Positions 1-11,447 of a DNA stretch of 64,000 bases are shown here, piece by piece. Below the pieces are notes generated by a model that made no database searches, was not told the DNA's origin, and was given only the letters and a program-made list of their open reading frames with translations. A program made the translations under genes and the position numbers. Source of the stretch: Apostichopus japonicus (taxonomy: Eukaryota > Echinodermata > Holothuroidea > Aspidochirotida > Stichopodidae). Within the stretch, counting starts at the first letter, position 1, and every line of letters begins with the position of its first letter. The stretch lies in NCBI RefSeq assembly GCF_037975245.1, contig NC_092568.1:13231501-13295500 (forward strand), given 5' to 3'.

Positions 1-1744
1 TCTTTAAGAAACGTTTTTCTCTTCAAGATAAGTGTGTCACCAGAATATCCCTCTAACACAGGAGTTAATTAGCTCCCTCCACTGCTGCCATCAGATGTTG
101 CTATTATTCCTAGATTTCATTGAAATGCTTCTTTTACTGTACTTTACTCCTGTCTTAGCTATCCATCCCTACATATATATTCCTGCAACTTAGCATACAC
201 TTACTGACAACATTTTATCAACGCAGCTCCTGTCGATCAACTTGTGCTTCCTTCCATATCCACTATTTTGAAGGCATGCTTGTGTAGATTTATCATCTGC
301 CTATATGTTGATGGTTCCACATTACCATGACATGTATGAATGCAGAAGATTCTGAATTCTAGTGACATGACTATTCTTAAACAAAGATATATATATAAGT
401 ATTGTTGTTGTCCTAGACACCAAAGCAGCACAATTTTTTCAACACTTGTATTCACTCTAAGCCTGTTGTATTACATCAGCACTTAACCTTTAGTTCACTA
501 AGACAAATTGTAGGAATAAGGAATTGTGTCTTGCTTTAAGGTTTGATAATTTATAGTTTAAATTTAGAGCTATTTCTAAGAACTCCTTGGTACAACAGTG
601 GGCAAAGTATAAAATCTGGTAGATTATCAGCTTTTATACATTAATTTGTAAAGACAGGGACCAAAGTATGGAATGTTGAAGTGTCATAACTCTACATAAG
701 ACAAGTATTTCTTACTGCCTGCCATGGTGGATATCTAGAATATATTTGTTTATTATCATTTAAACTGATGGGCTTCCAGTTCAAATAAATCATACCACTT
801 GTGATTATTTTTGGATGACTTAACCGACTGGAGGAAGAGGAGCAATTATTACCAAAGATTAACAAATATCAACTTTCCTGTACAGTGTCCCCTTTGTAGT
901 ATTGCCTTTGTGAAGTCATCTATGTGTCTGCTTGATGTACTTGCTCCAAACCATTATGATTTACAGTACATATATAGTTCAACCATTATACATCTTTCAA
1001 CATTAGAAGTTAAGGTTACTCCAATCAAACATTCCTGCCCTCTGACTGGCGGCACTAAAACCATGTTTACTGGAAACCGTCAGTCCGGTTTTCCTGCCAG
1101 TCATTCATAGATAGTCTGTCACGATTGCTAGTGACTCAAGGATGTGCCTGGATGTCTGTATTCAATTGCAGTGTGGACTACATTTGTGTAGGTTTTCTTG
1201 TTTTGGTCAGACTAGTAAGATGTATGTCGCCTTGTCGAAATGGTGCAGCCTGCTAGCATGCACTGTTGAGTGTTTTTCCTTCTTTATATATTCTTTACAT
1301 ATTTTGCATTAATTATATAAAATTATTTTTGGATTGGTTTTGTATTTGTTTCTAAAGATGGAAATCGACATCACCAACTATATTCTACAGCATTGTTAAG
1401 ATGTGTGTCCCGGAAAACAGTGTAAAAGATCAGTTATTTCAGCAATTTCTTTGGATGACAATGAGTGTATGAACCGTTTGATTACAGAGTATGAAAACAG
1501 CTTAGTATTTAGTAGATTGATCGAATGTAATGTACAGTAACTAAAACATCTTGAAGAAGTTGCCACATTCATGTAAATTTTTATTGAATGTGGCGCGTGT
1601 TACACTTATAACTCTCTAGCAATTTAATGAATGTGGCAGTCTGTCAAACATACGCAACCTTGCTCTCACTCACCAGATGTGCAATATGACTGGACCATCG
1701 GTAAGGATTCAGCTTTAATATATTACTTTTGTTTTCCACTTTAG
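1..1744 (+). other. Probable intron of the nesprin-like gene, no exon seen
   Basis: This stretch precedes the first recognised exon and ends in a pyrimidine-rich tract and AG at 1743-1744. The next exon starts in the middle of a spectrin-type helix, so the transcript must continue upstream of the window and this DNA is most simply intronic. I looked for short acceptor/donor-bounded open segments with coiled-coil character and found none that I can support. No RNA gene or mobile element was recognised. That it is intron follows from the downstream gene model and is not directly visible. Confidence 0.6.
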
Positions 1745-1872
1745 GATGCGGACATTGAACAAATTCAGGATACCTTGGATCACATGAACCTGCGTCTGAC
1801 CTGCAACCAGGACCGCTTGCCCCAAGTACAAGAAACTTTGAACAGTGTTAGAGTCGATACACAGACTGTTCT
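1745..1872 (+). CDS. Nesprin-like gene, internal exon 1 of 6 in window: spectrin-repeat helix
   Basis: This exon is bounded by a pyrimidine-rich acceptor ending in AG (1743-1744) and a strong donor, GTAAGT, at 1873. Read from its first base it gives about 42 codons of amphipathic, Gln/Asp/Leu-rich helix (DADIEQIQDTLDHMNLRL, then LPQVQETLNSVRVDTQTVL). This is typical of part of a spectrin repeat, the three-helix unit that makes up the rod of nesprins. It is 128 bp long, so it ends after two bases of a codon; the next exon supplies the third base and the frame then stays open. On its own the homology is weak. The assignment rests on joining in frame to clearer spectrin and KASH exons downstream. 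Because the gene continues upstream of the window, no start codon is expected here. Confidence 0.75.
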
Positions 1873-4800
1873 GTAAGTATAAAGCATGCCAAATTGTTAA
1901 TACTCAAACAACACATACAGTTTCTTCACTTTCATTCTTTTACATGTATACTGTACATGTGGTTGACACCAACCTCCAGTGGGTAATGTATGTTCTTGCT
2001 TGTAACATGCTTAGTAGGGGTTTAATCTGAGGTTAAAATTCTCAGCTACATTGATTTTTACATTTGGCAAGAGCAGTTTACTCTTTGATGGTAACATGGT
2101 CAATGTAACTGATACTTTTAAGTCACACTACATTAATGCTACAGCAATTTCATCCTCACTGCACTATGGCAAACCATACCAAAATGAAACTAGATCTTTT
2201 AATTGCACAGAAAAGCTTTGAGGACACTGCCAACGTGTAAGATGTAAATTAAAGGTAATATGATTACTTTCTGCCTCAGTATATTTTAGTGGCAGGTATA
2301 CAATTTGCAATTCTTTGGTCTCAATTTGCATATTCAGTGAAGGATACTTTTCAGAATGTTGATGCTTACTTTCAGTTATATCCTTCCTGTGAAATACTAT
2401 ATAAGGTTCAATTGATGGTTTCCATTGATTATATGAACCTCTTGGTAGTTGCTAAAGTGGTATCTTTTGTGCATTCATTCTGTTTTCTTTGTAATAAGTT
2501 TGGTGAATGTTTAATTTTACTATATGTTGTGGGCTTTATTTTAATCTTCAGTACTATACTAACTACTTAGTATTAACTACTTTTGCTTAATGAATAGCAG
2601 GCAAGGGTTTCCTTAGTTTTTCCACCTTTAAGAGACTGAAAAGCAATCCTAAAAAAATGGATCTTTTTATCAGATATACTGAATTGACTTGCACCCCCCC
2701 CCCCCTTTTACTCGAGGAAATTGAAGTTCATTGTATTTATACAACAATGTGCATACTGGTTGTGTTCACAATGTAGAACTGTCACGGTGATATGGTCTAG
2801 AAGCCTAGAAAACAGTCTTACAGTGACTTTTAGAACTACATTTTGTTTGATTTTCTTATCCTTATAATTAATGTTTTCCAATATTCATGTTTAGTGGAAT
2901 CTGTCATTGGACACACAAAGAAGAGGGTTAAAGGGCATTATATTGGCAGTGAATGAGAAGTAGCTGGAATTGGTTTAATCAGTGGCTCTAAAAGACTTTT
3001 GAGTCACTGTAGTAAACTATTAAAACATTGACAGGTTTGACTTGAGCTGTTACTGTATGTTAATTCATATTATGAATACGAGAGACCTGAGTAAAGTGAA
3101 CTTTGATCACAGCCCACGAGAATGCAATTATTTAGAACATAGAGTGTTTGTTCCTGAAAATGATCAGAAAAGCATATGAACCTGGCATTGTGTCAAGGGC
3201 AATGTTTGCAATATAGCACAGTGTGATAGGATTAGCCCAAAATTGATATGGACGTGTCAATAACAGTGTTTAATGATTTTCGATAATTTAGATCCCAACA
3301 TCGGTTGATACCAATATTTGAAGGGAAGAAAATTCCCTGCACACACATTGCTTGCTCTCTACCAAATAAGTAACAGAGAAGTAGTTTTAAGCCTTCATTT
3401 ATAACCATATGTAGTGAGCTGTGCATCCAATTTCACTCTTATACTGTAGGTGCTGTATGTTGCAAAAATATGTATCCTCAAATTTAAAAGCAAGTGATTG
3501 CTAACATTCTCCCCACCAAAATAATGCTGCTTTGCTAGTACTATAGTACAGTGTTGGTGCCTTGTAGTGTTGACCAATTGAGTTACAATGTAAGCAATGT
3601 ACTTATTGACTATCTTAGTTAAATTTCTAAGTACTACTTAAGTTCAGTAACCAAAAAATGATTAAAAAACAAAGTTTTAACACACAGTAAAAATATTTGC
3701 TTCCATACTGGTCTTATTTACAAGTCTAATTGGATCTTTAAATGATCATCAGTGACATTGCTATCATCAAAGGTGTCTAGAAGTTACATGCTACAAATTT
3801 AGAACATGAATTGATCTTGGTTGTTGGAAAAGATAGAAAAGATTATTGGCTGTCTTAATATTCATGTTACCATATTTTTGGAAACCAGTACAGTCGTATC
3901 CATGGAAACGTCTCCCTGATTGGCATAAGTAGGTCATAGGGTGTCCTTGTGTCTCCAAGAATTTGACCACTGACTTGCATGTCAAATGCTCAAGTATATT
4001 ATTAACCTACAGTATGGTCCACAATCTCATAATTATATACATGAATATTTCAGATGTGTGGTAACTCAAGAAGCTATTCAAGCAGAAATAATTTTATTGA
4101 TGGACAAAGTTATACTAGTATTGATCTGTATGGAAGGTCTGCGTGTGAAATCTCCAGAGTAATGAAGATATTGCTTTGTTTTGCATCCATATATATGATT
4201 CCTTCAACAGAGTGCACTTCCTGTTCATTTAACCAATAGAGGCGATAATTGGCCAACTAAGCACTACTAGGGAAGCAATGCGGATCTCCAAATGGCTTAA
4301 ATGTTTGTTGTTCTTTGTCTGTAGGTTGACTCCTTTATCAGATGTTTTTTGTTCAGTTTTTATATTCAAGTATTATTGTTCAAGAAAACATGTTGTGGTC
4401 TTTTTTGAGGCAGTTGCCTCATCTAGTAGCAAAGAGGCCATTTGGTATCTGCTGGTGAGTGTTATTAATATTGACTGTAAAGTAATTATAGAATATTGCA
4501 GATGTATCCCACCACAAACACTGACTAGGGTATTGTAACTGACTATGGTATTGTAACTGAGTAGGGTATTGTAACTGACTATGGTATTGTAACTTGCTGT
4601 GTTATCAAGTTTGGACAGTACTGTAAGAACTTCCGCTTAAATACCTGTTAGACTGTATACTCATTTTATTGTACTAATGCAGAAACATTAACGAGAATGA
4701 TGTTGCGGGTAGATGGTTTTTTCCTCATACCATGTGTGATGAAGAAGGTTGACTTGCTTTTGTTGTGCGTTTCGACTGCTGGAAAATAAGCAGACCTGGT

Positions 4801-4894
4801 GTCCAAGTTGAGCTCACCTGTTGGATAACCAGTTGGATACATGCCAAGCCAAGTTTGGAAGGTCTTCATATTTTCGGAATTCTTTTTGTTACAG
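1873..4894 (+). other. Intron 1 of the nesprin-like gene model
   Basis: The interval between the GTAAGT donor at 1873 and the TTACAG acceptor ending at 4894 has no supported exon. It contains a run of 12 C at 2694-2705 and a short four-copy tandem repeat near 4527-4596, listed separately. Open frames inside it are short, lack family motifs and are not flanked by paired splice sites, so I treat them as chance. Confidence 0.6.
4527..4596 (+). repeat. Short tandem repeat, unit about 18-19 bp, about four copies
   Basis: The phrase 'gggtattgtaactga' and its variant 'ggtattgtaactgac' follow one another about four times with alternating flanks (ctgactaggg / ctgactatgg / ctgagtaggg). This gives an alternating two-variant minisatellite inside an intron. 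No function is suggested. Confidence 0.75.
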
Positions 4895-5051
4895 AAGCTC
4901 CAGTGTAACTGGGCCATTGCCATGCAGTTCTTCACCAGACTTTGAGGCTTTGTACAGTGACTTGAATGATTGGCTGGATGACATGCAGCTGGCTGTAACT
5001 GATAGTGATGATGTCTTCATCTCAGAACCTCAAATGGAACAAATGTGCCAG
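4895..5051 (+). CDS. Nesprin-like gene, internal exon 2 of 6: linker plus helix A of a spectrin repeat
   Basis: The acceptor is TTTTTGTTACAG ending at 4894 and the donor is GTAAAC at 5052. One base completes the Leu codon left by the upstream exon. The remaining 52 codons read a Ser/Pro-rich linker (SSVTGPLPCSSSPD) and then FEALYSDLNDWLDDMQLAV. The latter has the L-x-x-W-L spacing typical of helix A of spectrin repeats. The exon ends ...EPQMEQMCQ in phase 0. The exon looks real because of its splice sites, its frame continuity on both sides and the conserved Trp. The linker may be a flexible break between rod units, as is common near the carboxy end of nesprins. Confidence 0.85.
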
Positions 5052-5383
5052 GTAAACTTGGTGGGGACAAGAACAGGGAAGATTAAAAGTATGGGTGGGT
5101 GAGGGGGGGAGGGGGGAGTATCCACAGGTCAGAGCTATACACAGCATTGACATGAAGAAACTTACAATTGAACAAAAATCAAATAAAAAAGTGGGTCATG
5201 GATTCAGAATTTAAAGTTGTTTGGCTCCATGTCGCAAAAATCTACTAAATATATGGTACCATTTTATACTTGTTGTGTAATTCTGTTAATTTTGCAGAAA
5301 TGGTTCATGTAGGATGTGTCTTTATCAACCCAAGCATGAACTGTCCAAGTTCATGACATTTGTGGAGAATAGCAAGTTGTTCG

Positions 5384-5457
5384 ACCGATTATATGATAAT
5401 CGGTTATTACCGATTAGTTCATGTGACAATCGGGCCGATGCCGATTACCGATTATTT
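5384..5457 (+). repeat. Cluster of CGATTA / TAATCG words
   Basis: Within about 75 bp the words CGATTA, its complement TAATCG and the related ATCGG recur in both orientations, so the segment could fold on itself or be the terminal part of a mobile element. Such reiterated CCGATT/AATCGG blocks are common in animal repeats. It sits about 375 bp upstream of the 292-bp duplication and may belong to the same element, but no terminal repeats or target duplication could be assigned. Confidence 0.5.
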
Positions 5458-5831
5458 CATCATTTTCGTGGAACTGGCCTAATATATGATTAAGTGTTAT
5501 GCATGATTACCATCTTCTAGGCCAATACAATCAAAGATGTAAATGAACGACTTAAGGTTCCACACTAAAGCAAATAACGAACCCTGTAATACATACATGG
5601 GGCGCTGTACGTTTATAATGATGAGTCACAATATTGCAAACCCACCACAACACAGTAAATGGCAGTGCTGTACAGACTACAGAAGGGGGGAAATAGTAGC
5701 CATTGGCTACGAAATGCCAAAAAAAGAAGTGAGGGCCTGCTTTTACAACTGGTATTATAACCATTATCAGTGTTGCGACTGCAACGTAAATAAAGTGCAA
5801 AGTAGACCGAATGGAAATAAAATATTCGTAG

Positions 5832-6404
5832 TTTCGTAATCTGATATCGAAATATATATCATCTGATATGAAAAATAAAGCAATCCCGGACGTTTGCTTC
5901 AAGTTTTCAATAATAACCATCTGCGAGGGAATACTTCCGATGGAATGTTGATTGAAACGATTATACACAGTAGTCAATGGCGCTTCTCCATTAACTACAT
6001 GCGAGAGAAATCACACACTTAAGTCCCATTGAATATTTCGAGCGTGTCGCTGGAAATCAGACTTGCTTTAATCGGTTGCGGTAGTTCAGTTACTGAAAGG
6101 AGTTATTTTAGCAATTTTAGTAATTTCGTAATCTGATATCGAAATATATAATCTGATATGAAAAATAAAGCAATCCTGGACGTTTGCTTCAAGTTTTCAA
6201 TGATAACCATTTGGGAGGGAAAGCTTCCGATGGAATGTTGATTGAAACGATAATACACAGTAGTCAATGGCGCTTCTCCATTGACTTAACTACATGTGAG
6301 AGAAATCACTTAAAGTCCCATTGAATATTTTGCGCGTGTCGCTGGAAATCAGACTTGCTTTAGTCGGTTGCGGTAGTTCAGTTACTGAAAGGAGTTATTT
6401 TAGC
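5832..6404 (+). repeat. Tandem duplication, two copies of about 292 bp
   Basis: Copy 1 occupies 5832-6123 and copy 2 occupies 6124-6404. Both begin TTTCGTAATCTGATATCG, pass through near-identical sequence including 'cagtagtcaatggcgcttctcc', and end at 'ggagttattttagc'. They differ by small indels (a four-base ATCA difference near the start, TGACT inserted in copy 2, ACAC lost in copy 2) and scattered substitutions, so the duplication is not recent. A 141-codon open frame on the minus strand (5552-5977) overlaps copy 1 but matches no family I know. The element type is unknown; a repeat-rich transposon fragment within the intron is likely. Confidence 0.85.
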
Positions 6405-8885
6405 ACCAATGGTACATGCTGTCAGGGGGAAAAAAGTTGCTTTGGGTTTTTCGCAAAAATATGCGTAAGTGTGTTTGAGTGTGTTTGCCTAATCACAAAA
6501 TACTGTAATGTAGTAGAACTAATTTGGACTGTCGCCAAACATTTTTAGGAGTATTTGGCACCTTGATTTCATCATTTTCTTGCATTTGTAAAATCTTGTG
6601 TGCATTGCAATCTGAACAGTTATGAGGCTCAACCGTTCTCTAGCCAGATAGCCTAAGTTATGCCATGTGTGTTGCTCAAGTCATGTTCCTCAAAGGGCCT
6701 GCATTTCAGATGAAGAGATGAATAAACCTGGATTGGTAATTTTTGGTATGTTGCATACTTGGTTAGACTGAGCTTTGCACATGAAGGATTGTTCATTCTT
6801 ACAGTAATGAATAAAACCTTACACAGATTGACTTCCTTTGAAGTCTGTTACAGTGCATATTGTACAGTGGCATTGGACAAAGTATGGTGTCCTTTTATAC
6901 TCAGACTGCTGAACAGTGTAGGTATAGTAAGACTATCTACTACTTGTTTATGACATCGTTAGGGAGAAGGTGGTGAATCACACCCTTAGGAAACGTTTGT
7001 AGCTAAACTTGTGATTGGTCTTGGAGTCTCAATTTGTGCAGTTAAAGTAGCACTATGATCCTAGATAATGGAATGCATTAACGTGAAGCAGCAGATAGTG
7101 AAAGGCCTCTGTTTAAATATTGGTTGTGCACTCTTCTTTTTCTTTTTTATTTAATTATAAAAGCTCTTGTGAAGTGTAAACAAAGACTGTACTTATGTCG
7201 ACAGTATGAAAGCATTACAATGATTTATATAGTACACATGGCACATAATTTCAGACAACTCTTGTGTTCCCTTTGAATCATGAGGTCGTAATGAAGATGG
7301 TGATCAGTCAATATCTGATTGATGTTGTATTTGATAAAGAATTGGATTATGCTGCAGTTACCATCTGATAGGCAACATTAAAATCAGGAAGGAAGGACTT
7401 ATAGCCTACAATGAACTCTTATTCTTCCACTTGGCTAATCCCTCCCGGACCAATTTAGCTGGCAGATAAATGTAGACTGTCTGCTTCCAGGTGATTGCTC
7501 TTAAAGAACGTTTGAGTGCAATGACTGACAGAAGAGGGACAGATGCCTCCTGAATAGATGTAGTATATCTGGTTTATGTTGAATTTGACAAAACAATAAA
7601 ACCCTCTCACAGGTTCAAGACTGATAACTTGGGGTAGCATCTAGGGATCCTTCAATCATGTTAAAAGGCACAGTGTTGTCTCACAAATAAGACCTCTAAG
7701 ATGTCAAGAGAGATATCATAAGAAATGAATTTAAGAGAAACTGCTATTTCTTTGAAAATTGGTTATTCAATTCCTGGATGCATCTTGGAATTTAGCAACA
7801 TCTACTTTCATAAAGGCATACAACCAAAAAGGTTGAACGCAAACTACAAAAGTGCGATCTCTTTGCGCTTCTTCAAGAAGCAGATAGCATATCATACTTA
7901 CAGGATGTTTTATGTACTATCTGACTGACATTGAATCTCCTTTCTTAAATTATTTGCATCCATAAGTTTTTTCCCGTGTGACGTTTAATGTAGATGACTG
8001 AGGTGCTTTGCTCCGTGTATTTCTAATCCCTAACAATATTAAATCATGAAGAATCCAGACATTGCATTTCCATCTCTTCTACATAATGGGAACTTCTTAT
8101 TGATGTAGAAAGTGGTAAATTCTGTCAACTGTGTGACAATTTGAGGACTTATTGTGAAATGTTCACTGTTATATAAAACATTCCGATTTCTAAGGTCTCT
8201 TCACCTTATTTTGGACCTTTTCAACATTTTATCCACCCAAAAATCTAAAAGGATCCTTATCAAACTGCACACCAAAATTAGACCAATGATCTGCATCTTC
8301 AATAAACACCAAAACAGGACCTTATTATACTGTAACAGTTCCATAAGATTTGAATCGAACAAAATATCTGTGACGAAAGGAACGTTCTAAACACTTTGGG
8401 TGGTAGAATGAGAAGGGATGTCATTGACCGGCTGGGTCCAGTCATAGTGGGTGCACAGTGTTAAAAGATTACCAGTTCACTCTACACCTGGTAGAGTGAG
8501 AGTGCTGAGGTTGTGAGGAGACATGTAAGGGAGGAGCAAAGTAAATTAAAAACACTTCAATACACTGATTACTTGTCAGTCAGATTAAGCATCATTAGAA
8601 GTCTGGAATAGTCTGAATATAAAAATAAAATCATTAATCACTGTGATGCAGATCCTGAAATGAACAGGGGTCTCTCATATAAATAAGTTCTACTAAGGAA
8701 GTTGTCCTACTCCCTGCTGAATACCATTTTACTAAATTTTGTGACATTAAGTTTTCATATATATATGCTTCATTGTGCTTACTATGATAGCTTTATGCAG
8801 GTTATTTCATTCCCGCCCATGCAGTGCAGTATCGGTGAATATGCATATCGTCATCTTGAAATCAATTGTTTCCCTCCTTCTGCAG

Positions 8886-9266
8886 GGTTATGAACAAGAG
8901 TTACAGCTGAGAGAAGTCAGCCGAAGCAAGCTCCAGAGAAAGGGACTTCAGCTGATGTCATCGAATCCTAACCTGGCAGAGCAGGTAAGAAACAGATTGG
9001 AGTCTCTGAACCAGAGATGGAAGGTCCTGCAGTCCAAGCTGCTGATGCCAATCAAACCAAAGAACAGTAAGAAGAGAACTGATAGCAGCAGCAGCTCCAT
9101 CTTCACCACCTCGGAGGAGGCTTTGAGTGTTGTTCTGGAGGTAGAGGATGTCATCTCTCGTCTCAAGGTTTGGCTGACCAGGATGGAACAGCAGTTGTTC
9201 TCATCTCAAGGTTCCCTAGAGCATCTTAATGAAGAACAGCTGGAGAACAAGAAGACAGAACTAGAG
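8886..9266 (+). CDS. Nesprin-like gene, internal exon 3 of 6: spectrin repeat helices B and C, start of next repeat
   Basis: The acceptor is CTTCTGCAG ending at 8885 and the donor is GTAAAC at 9267. The exon has 127 codons in phase 0 at both ends. It reads helix B (GYEQELQLREVSRSKLQRKG), then helix C with the classic spectrin signature VRNRLESLNQRWKVLQSKLL. Next comes a basic, Ser-rich linker (KPKNSKKRTDSSSSS), and then helix A of the next repeat (EVEDVISRLKVWLTRMEQQL). The exon closes in helix B (EEQLENKKTELE). With the previous exon it completes one whole spectrin repeat. The Lys/Arg-Ser linker between repeats is a possible phosphorylation or partner-binding site, which is inference. In-frame read-through into the intron gives a longer open frame that ends in unrelated sequence and is rejected. 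Confidence 0.92.
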
Positions 9267-10401
9267 GTAAACTTGAGACCCCCCCCCATGCCAGGTGTAA
9301 TGGCATTTCTCATTTCAGTCCAGATATTGTTTAATGACAACATTACATTGCATTGCAGCTTTCAGATCCCATTTCTAATCTGTATGAAAATTTGTTGGAA
9401 TTTGAAACAGTGTTTCTTTTCTTCATTCAGAAGTAGTATGCCATATAACTGCATGCATGTGTTTGTTAATCTCTTACTCTTAATATTAAAACCCATGAAT
9501 TCTCATATCTTATGAATTTAGCCAAAATATCCAGTTCAAATAGATCATGGAAAATTGTTGTATAATGAAATGTTGTTTGATGTGCTTAGTTTCAAAATGA
9601 TGACTGTGACAACTTTGATATGAAAAGAGCATCAAAAGTGCAAGCCCAAAAGTACGGGAAGGATGTTCATTGTATCAACAATCATTAAATCATTTTATTG
9701 AGTGGCATTACTGTAACCATTATTCAACTGTTGTACGGTAATGGTTCACTGATGATCATTCCTTATGGAACTTGGTTCAAAGAGTAACATCTTTGGAAAT
9801 TAGGTTAACATTTCCTTTCTGATACTGTGTTGGAAATGATTTATTCATGATGGGGCTTCTGGAAAAGTATCCATTACATGTCCCTGGGTGATATAAAGGA
9901 AGGGAAGTTTTGTGTTCATTTAGAGGAAATAGGCACAGGCTTATCTCCTAACCATAATTTAGCTCAGCTTGATGTTTGACACTAAGCTTAAGTTTGCTCT
10001 GAGGCTGTAATAAGGCAAAGTCATCAGGTCCTCCTGTTAGACACATCATTTAATGTTAATTCATTCGTGTAAATTACAGTAATGGATACAGATCTAAATA
10101 TATTCTGTTAACTCAATATCAAAAGCACTATTGAGGATGGAACATTGCACCGTTAATCGTCCTTGACAAATGTTAATGCTTTGTAGCCATGTGATTTTAA
10201 TTCCTATTTATTTTTTGTGCTTCCTTATGGAACTTTGTTTGCACCGTGTGTACTCATCAATATGTCAGATGTCTCTAATGGTTTGAAAACCTGATCATAT
10301 TTTGTACTTTATTACATAGCAAATAGAAAAATTTCTGAAAGTATTCCAACAAAAGAATTGATGCAGAATCTTATTTTGCATCCACTATTTTTCTTTGGCA
10401 G
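9267..10401 (+). other. Intron 3 of the nesprin-like gene model
   Basis: This AT-rich sequence lies between the GTAAAC donor at 9267 and the TTTGGCAG acceptor ending at 10401. It begins with a run of nine C shortly after the donor (about 9280-9288). I see no exon, RNA gene or mobile element in it. Confidence 0.65.
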
Positions 10402-10620
10402 GGTCTGCAAGCAGAAATAAAGAAGCATGCACCAGGGATTGAGATGGTACTTTCCCTCTGCGACCTGTTACTCGCTGATGGTTCCACTTCAACCTTACAG
10501 AAGGACCAAGACAATTTAAGGCTGACATCATTTAACCTGGACCGGAGATGGCAAGCTGTACAGGCTCAGTCTAGGGACCTCTTTGCTAGACTGGAAAAGA
10601 AAATGGAGGAAGCCAGACAG
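10402..10620 (+). CDS. Nesprin-like gene, internal exon 4 of 6: spectrin repeat helices B and C
   Basis: The acceptor is TTTTTCTTTGGCAG ending at 10401 and the donor is GTGAGA at 10621. The 73 codons are in phase 0 at both ends. They start GLQAEIKKHAPGIEMVLSLC, continuing helix B from the previous exon, and end with a helix C of the form FNLDRRWQAVQAQSRDLFAR followed by LEKKMEEARQ. The W-x-x-V/L spacing after an Arg-Arg pair is the usual helix C pattern of nesprin and spectrin repeats. This is the last recognisable rod repeat before the long acidic exon. The 73-codon length, phase-0 boundaries and motif match make this a confident exon. Confidence 0.92.
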
Positions 10621-11283
10621 GTGAGAAAATTTGTGCAAACTAGTTTTCTTTATGGAATGAGGTAGAAGATGAGGAGGGCTAATCAGAATTGAAGAACAGG
10701 AACAGAACTTCCTTGTTTACTGTATGGTTAACACACACACACAGAGCTACAGCAATCTTTTGCATACATTCTTTAAGTTGTTGCATCAGAAGCTGCAATC
10801 TTGCAAGTTTTTTTATTTCAAGCAGTTTTACATTCTTGAATAAAACAGATTTGTTTTTGCAAATTTTCTTCATTGTTTTTTTTCCATCTTATAACTTTCA
10901 AATTTACTGTATGTGTTTGCATTGAACCCCATAATTTTTATATTTTTACTAAATCAAATAAACATTGATTACCTGCTAAATTCGTAATCAGTATGAAAGG
11001 AAATCCACATTAATTTTTGTGACCTTAAAAACTTGACTTACATTTCTGCTGATAGTGGAAACAGTGAGGATGGAGAAGATGGATGGGATGGGAATGTTAC
11101 AGTTTATATGACACTTTTGTAAGGGATATTCCAGTTGACACTTTCCAGTCCAGAAAACTATTTGACAGTTCATTTGTCAATGTTTAAATTGTTTTATAAC
11201 ACACGATATGGTATACCAATTACTTTAACAACAGAAAACTGACTAGGAAATTACAAGTTATGGAAAAGAGCAAAGAAATTGAT

Positions 11284-11447
11284 GGCTAGATGGCATTCTG
11301 GGTTATAAGCCCAGCACTATACTGAGCTATCCAGCCCATTGGTTGATGGCAATCAATCCATTAATATCCATTTCTTTTGAGATAGGGGATTTCATAAAAC
11401 ACTTGGCAGTTAACCCAGTGGTCACTGGTTCTAACCCCGTTCTAGCC
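11284..11447 (+). repeat. tRNA-like / SINE-type segment
   Basis: The segment is bracketed by a perfectly complementary 7-base pair, GGCTAGA (11284-11290) and TCTAGCC (11441-11447), like an acceptor stem. After the first lies TGGCATTCTGG, close to a polymerase III A box. Before the second lies GGTTCTAACCC, close to a B box. The two boxes are about 130 bp apart, too far for a normal tRNA. On the opposite strand 11337-11291 also reads like the 5' half of a tRNA, with a CTGGG/CCCAG anticodon stem. A rearranged tRNA-derived SINE fits better than a functional tRNA. Confidence 0.4.

Larger units (their letters stand above)
5052..8885 (+). other. Intron 2 of the nesprin-like gene model
   Basis: This interval runs from the GTAAAC donor at 5052 to the CTGCAG acceptor ending at 8885. 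It holds a purine/G-rich patch just after the donor (about 5093-5117), a cluster of CGATTA/TAATCG words (5384-5457), a 292-bp tandem duplication (5832-6404) and a small perfect inverted repeat (8477-8499). No exon with paired splice sites and family similarity was found. The open frames crossing the duplication are repeat-derived. Confidence 0.6.

Noticed and set aside
5552-5977. 141-codon minus-strand open frame as a gene
   Set aside because: It overlaps one copy of a tandem duplication, is not kept open in the other copy to the same extent, and matches no family.
8775-9515. 246-codon single-exon protein
   Set aside because: Only 8886-9266 has spectrin character. Both ends are intronic read-through beyond clear AG and GT sites.
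11284-11447. Functional tRNA-Ile (TAT) on the minus strand
   Set aside because: A 5' half and anticodon stem are visible, but no T arm follows at the right distance. A SINE-type fossil fits better.
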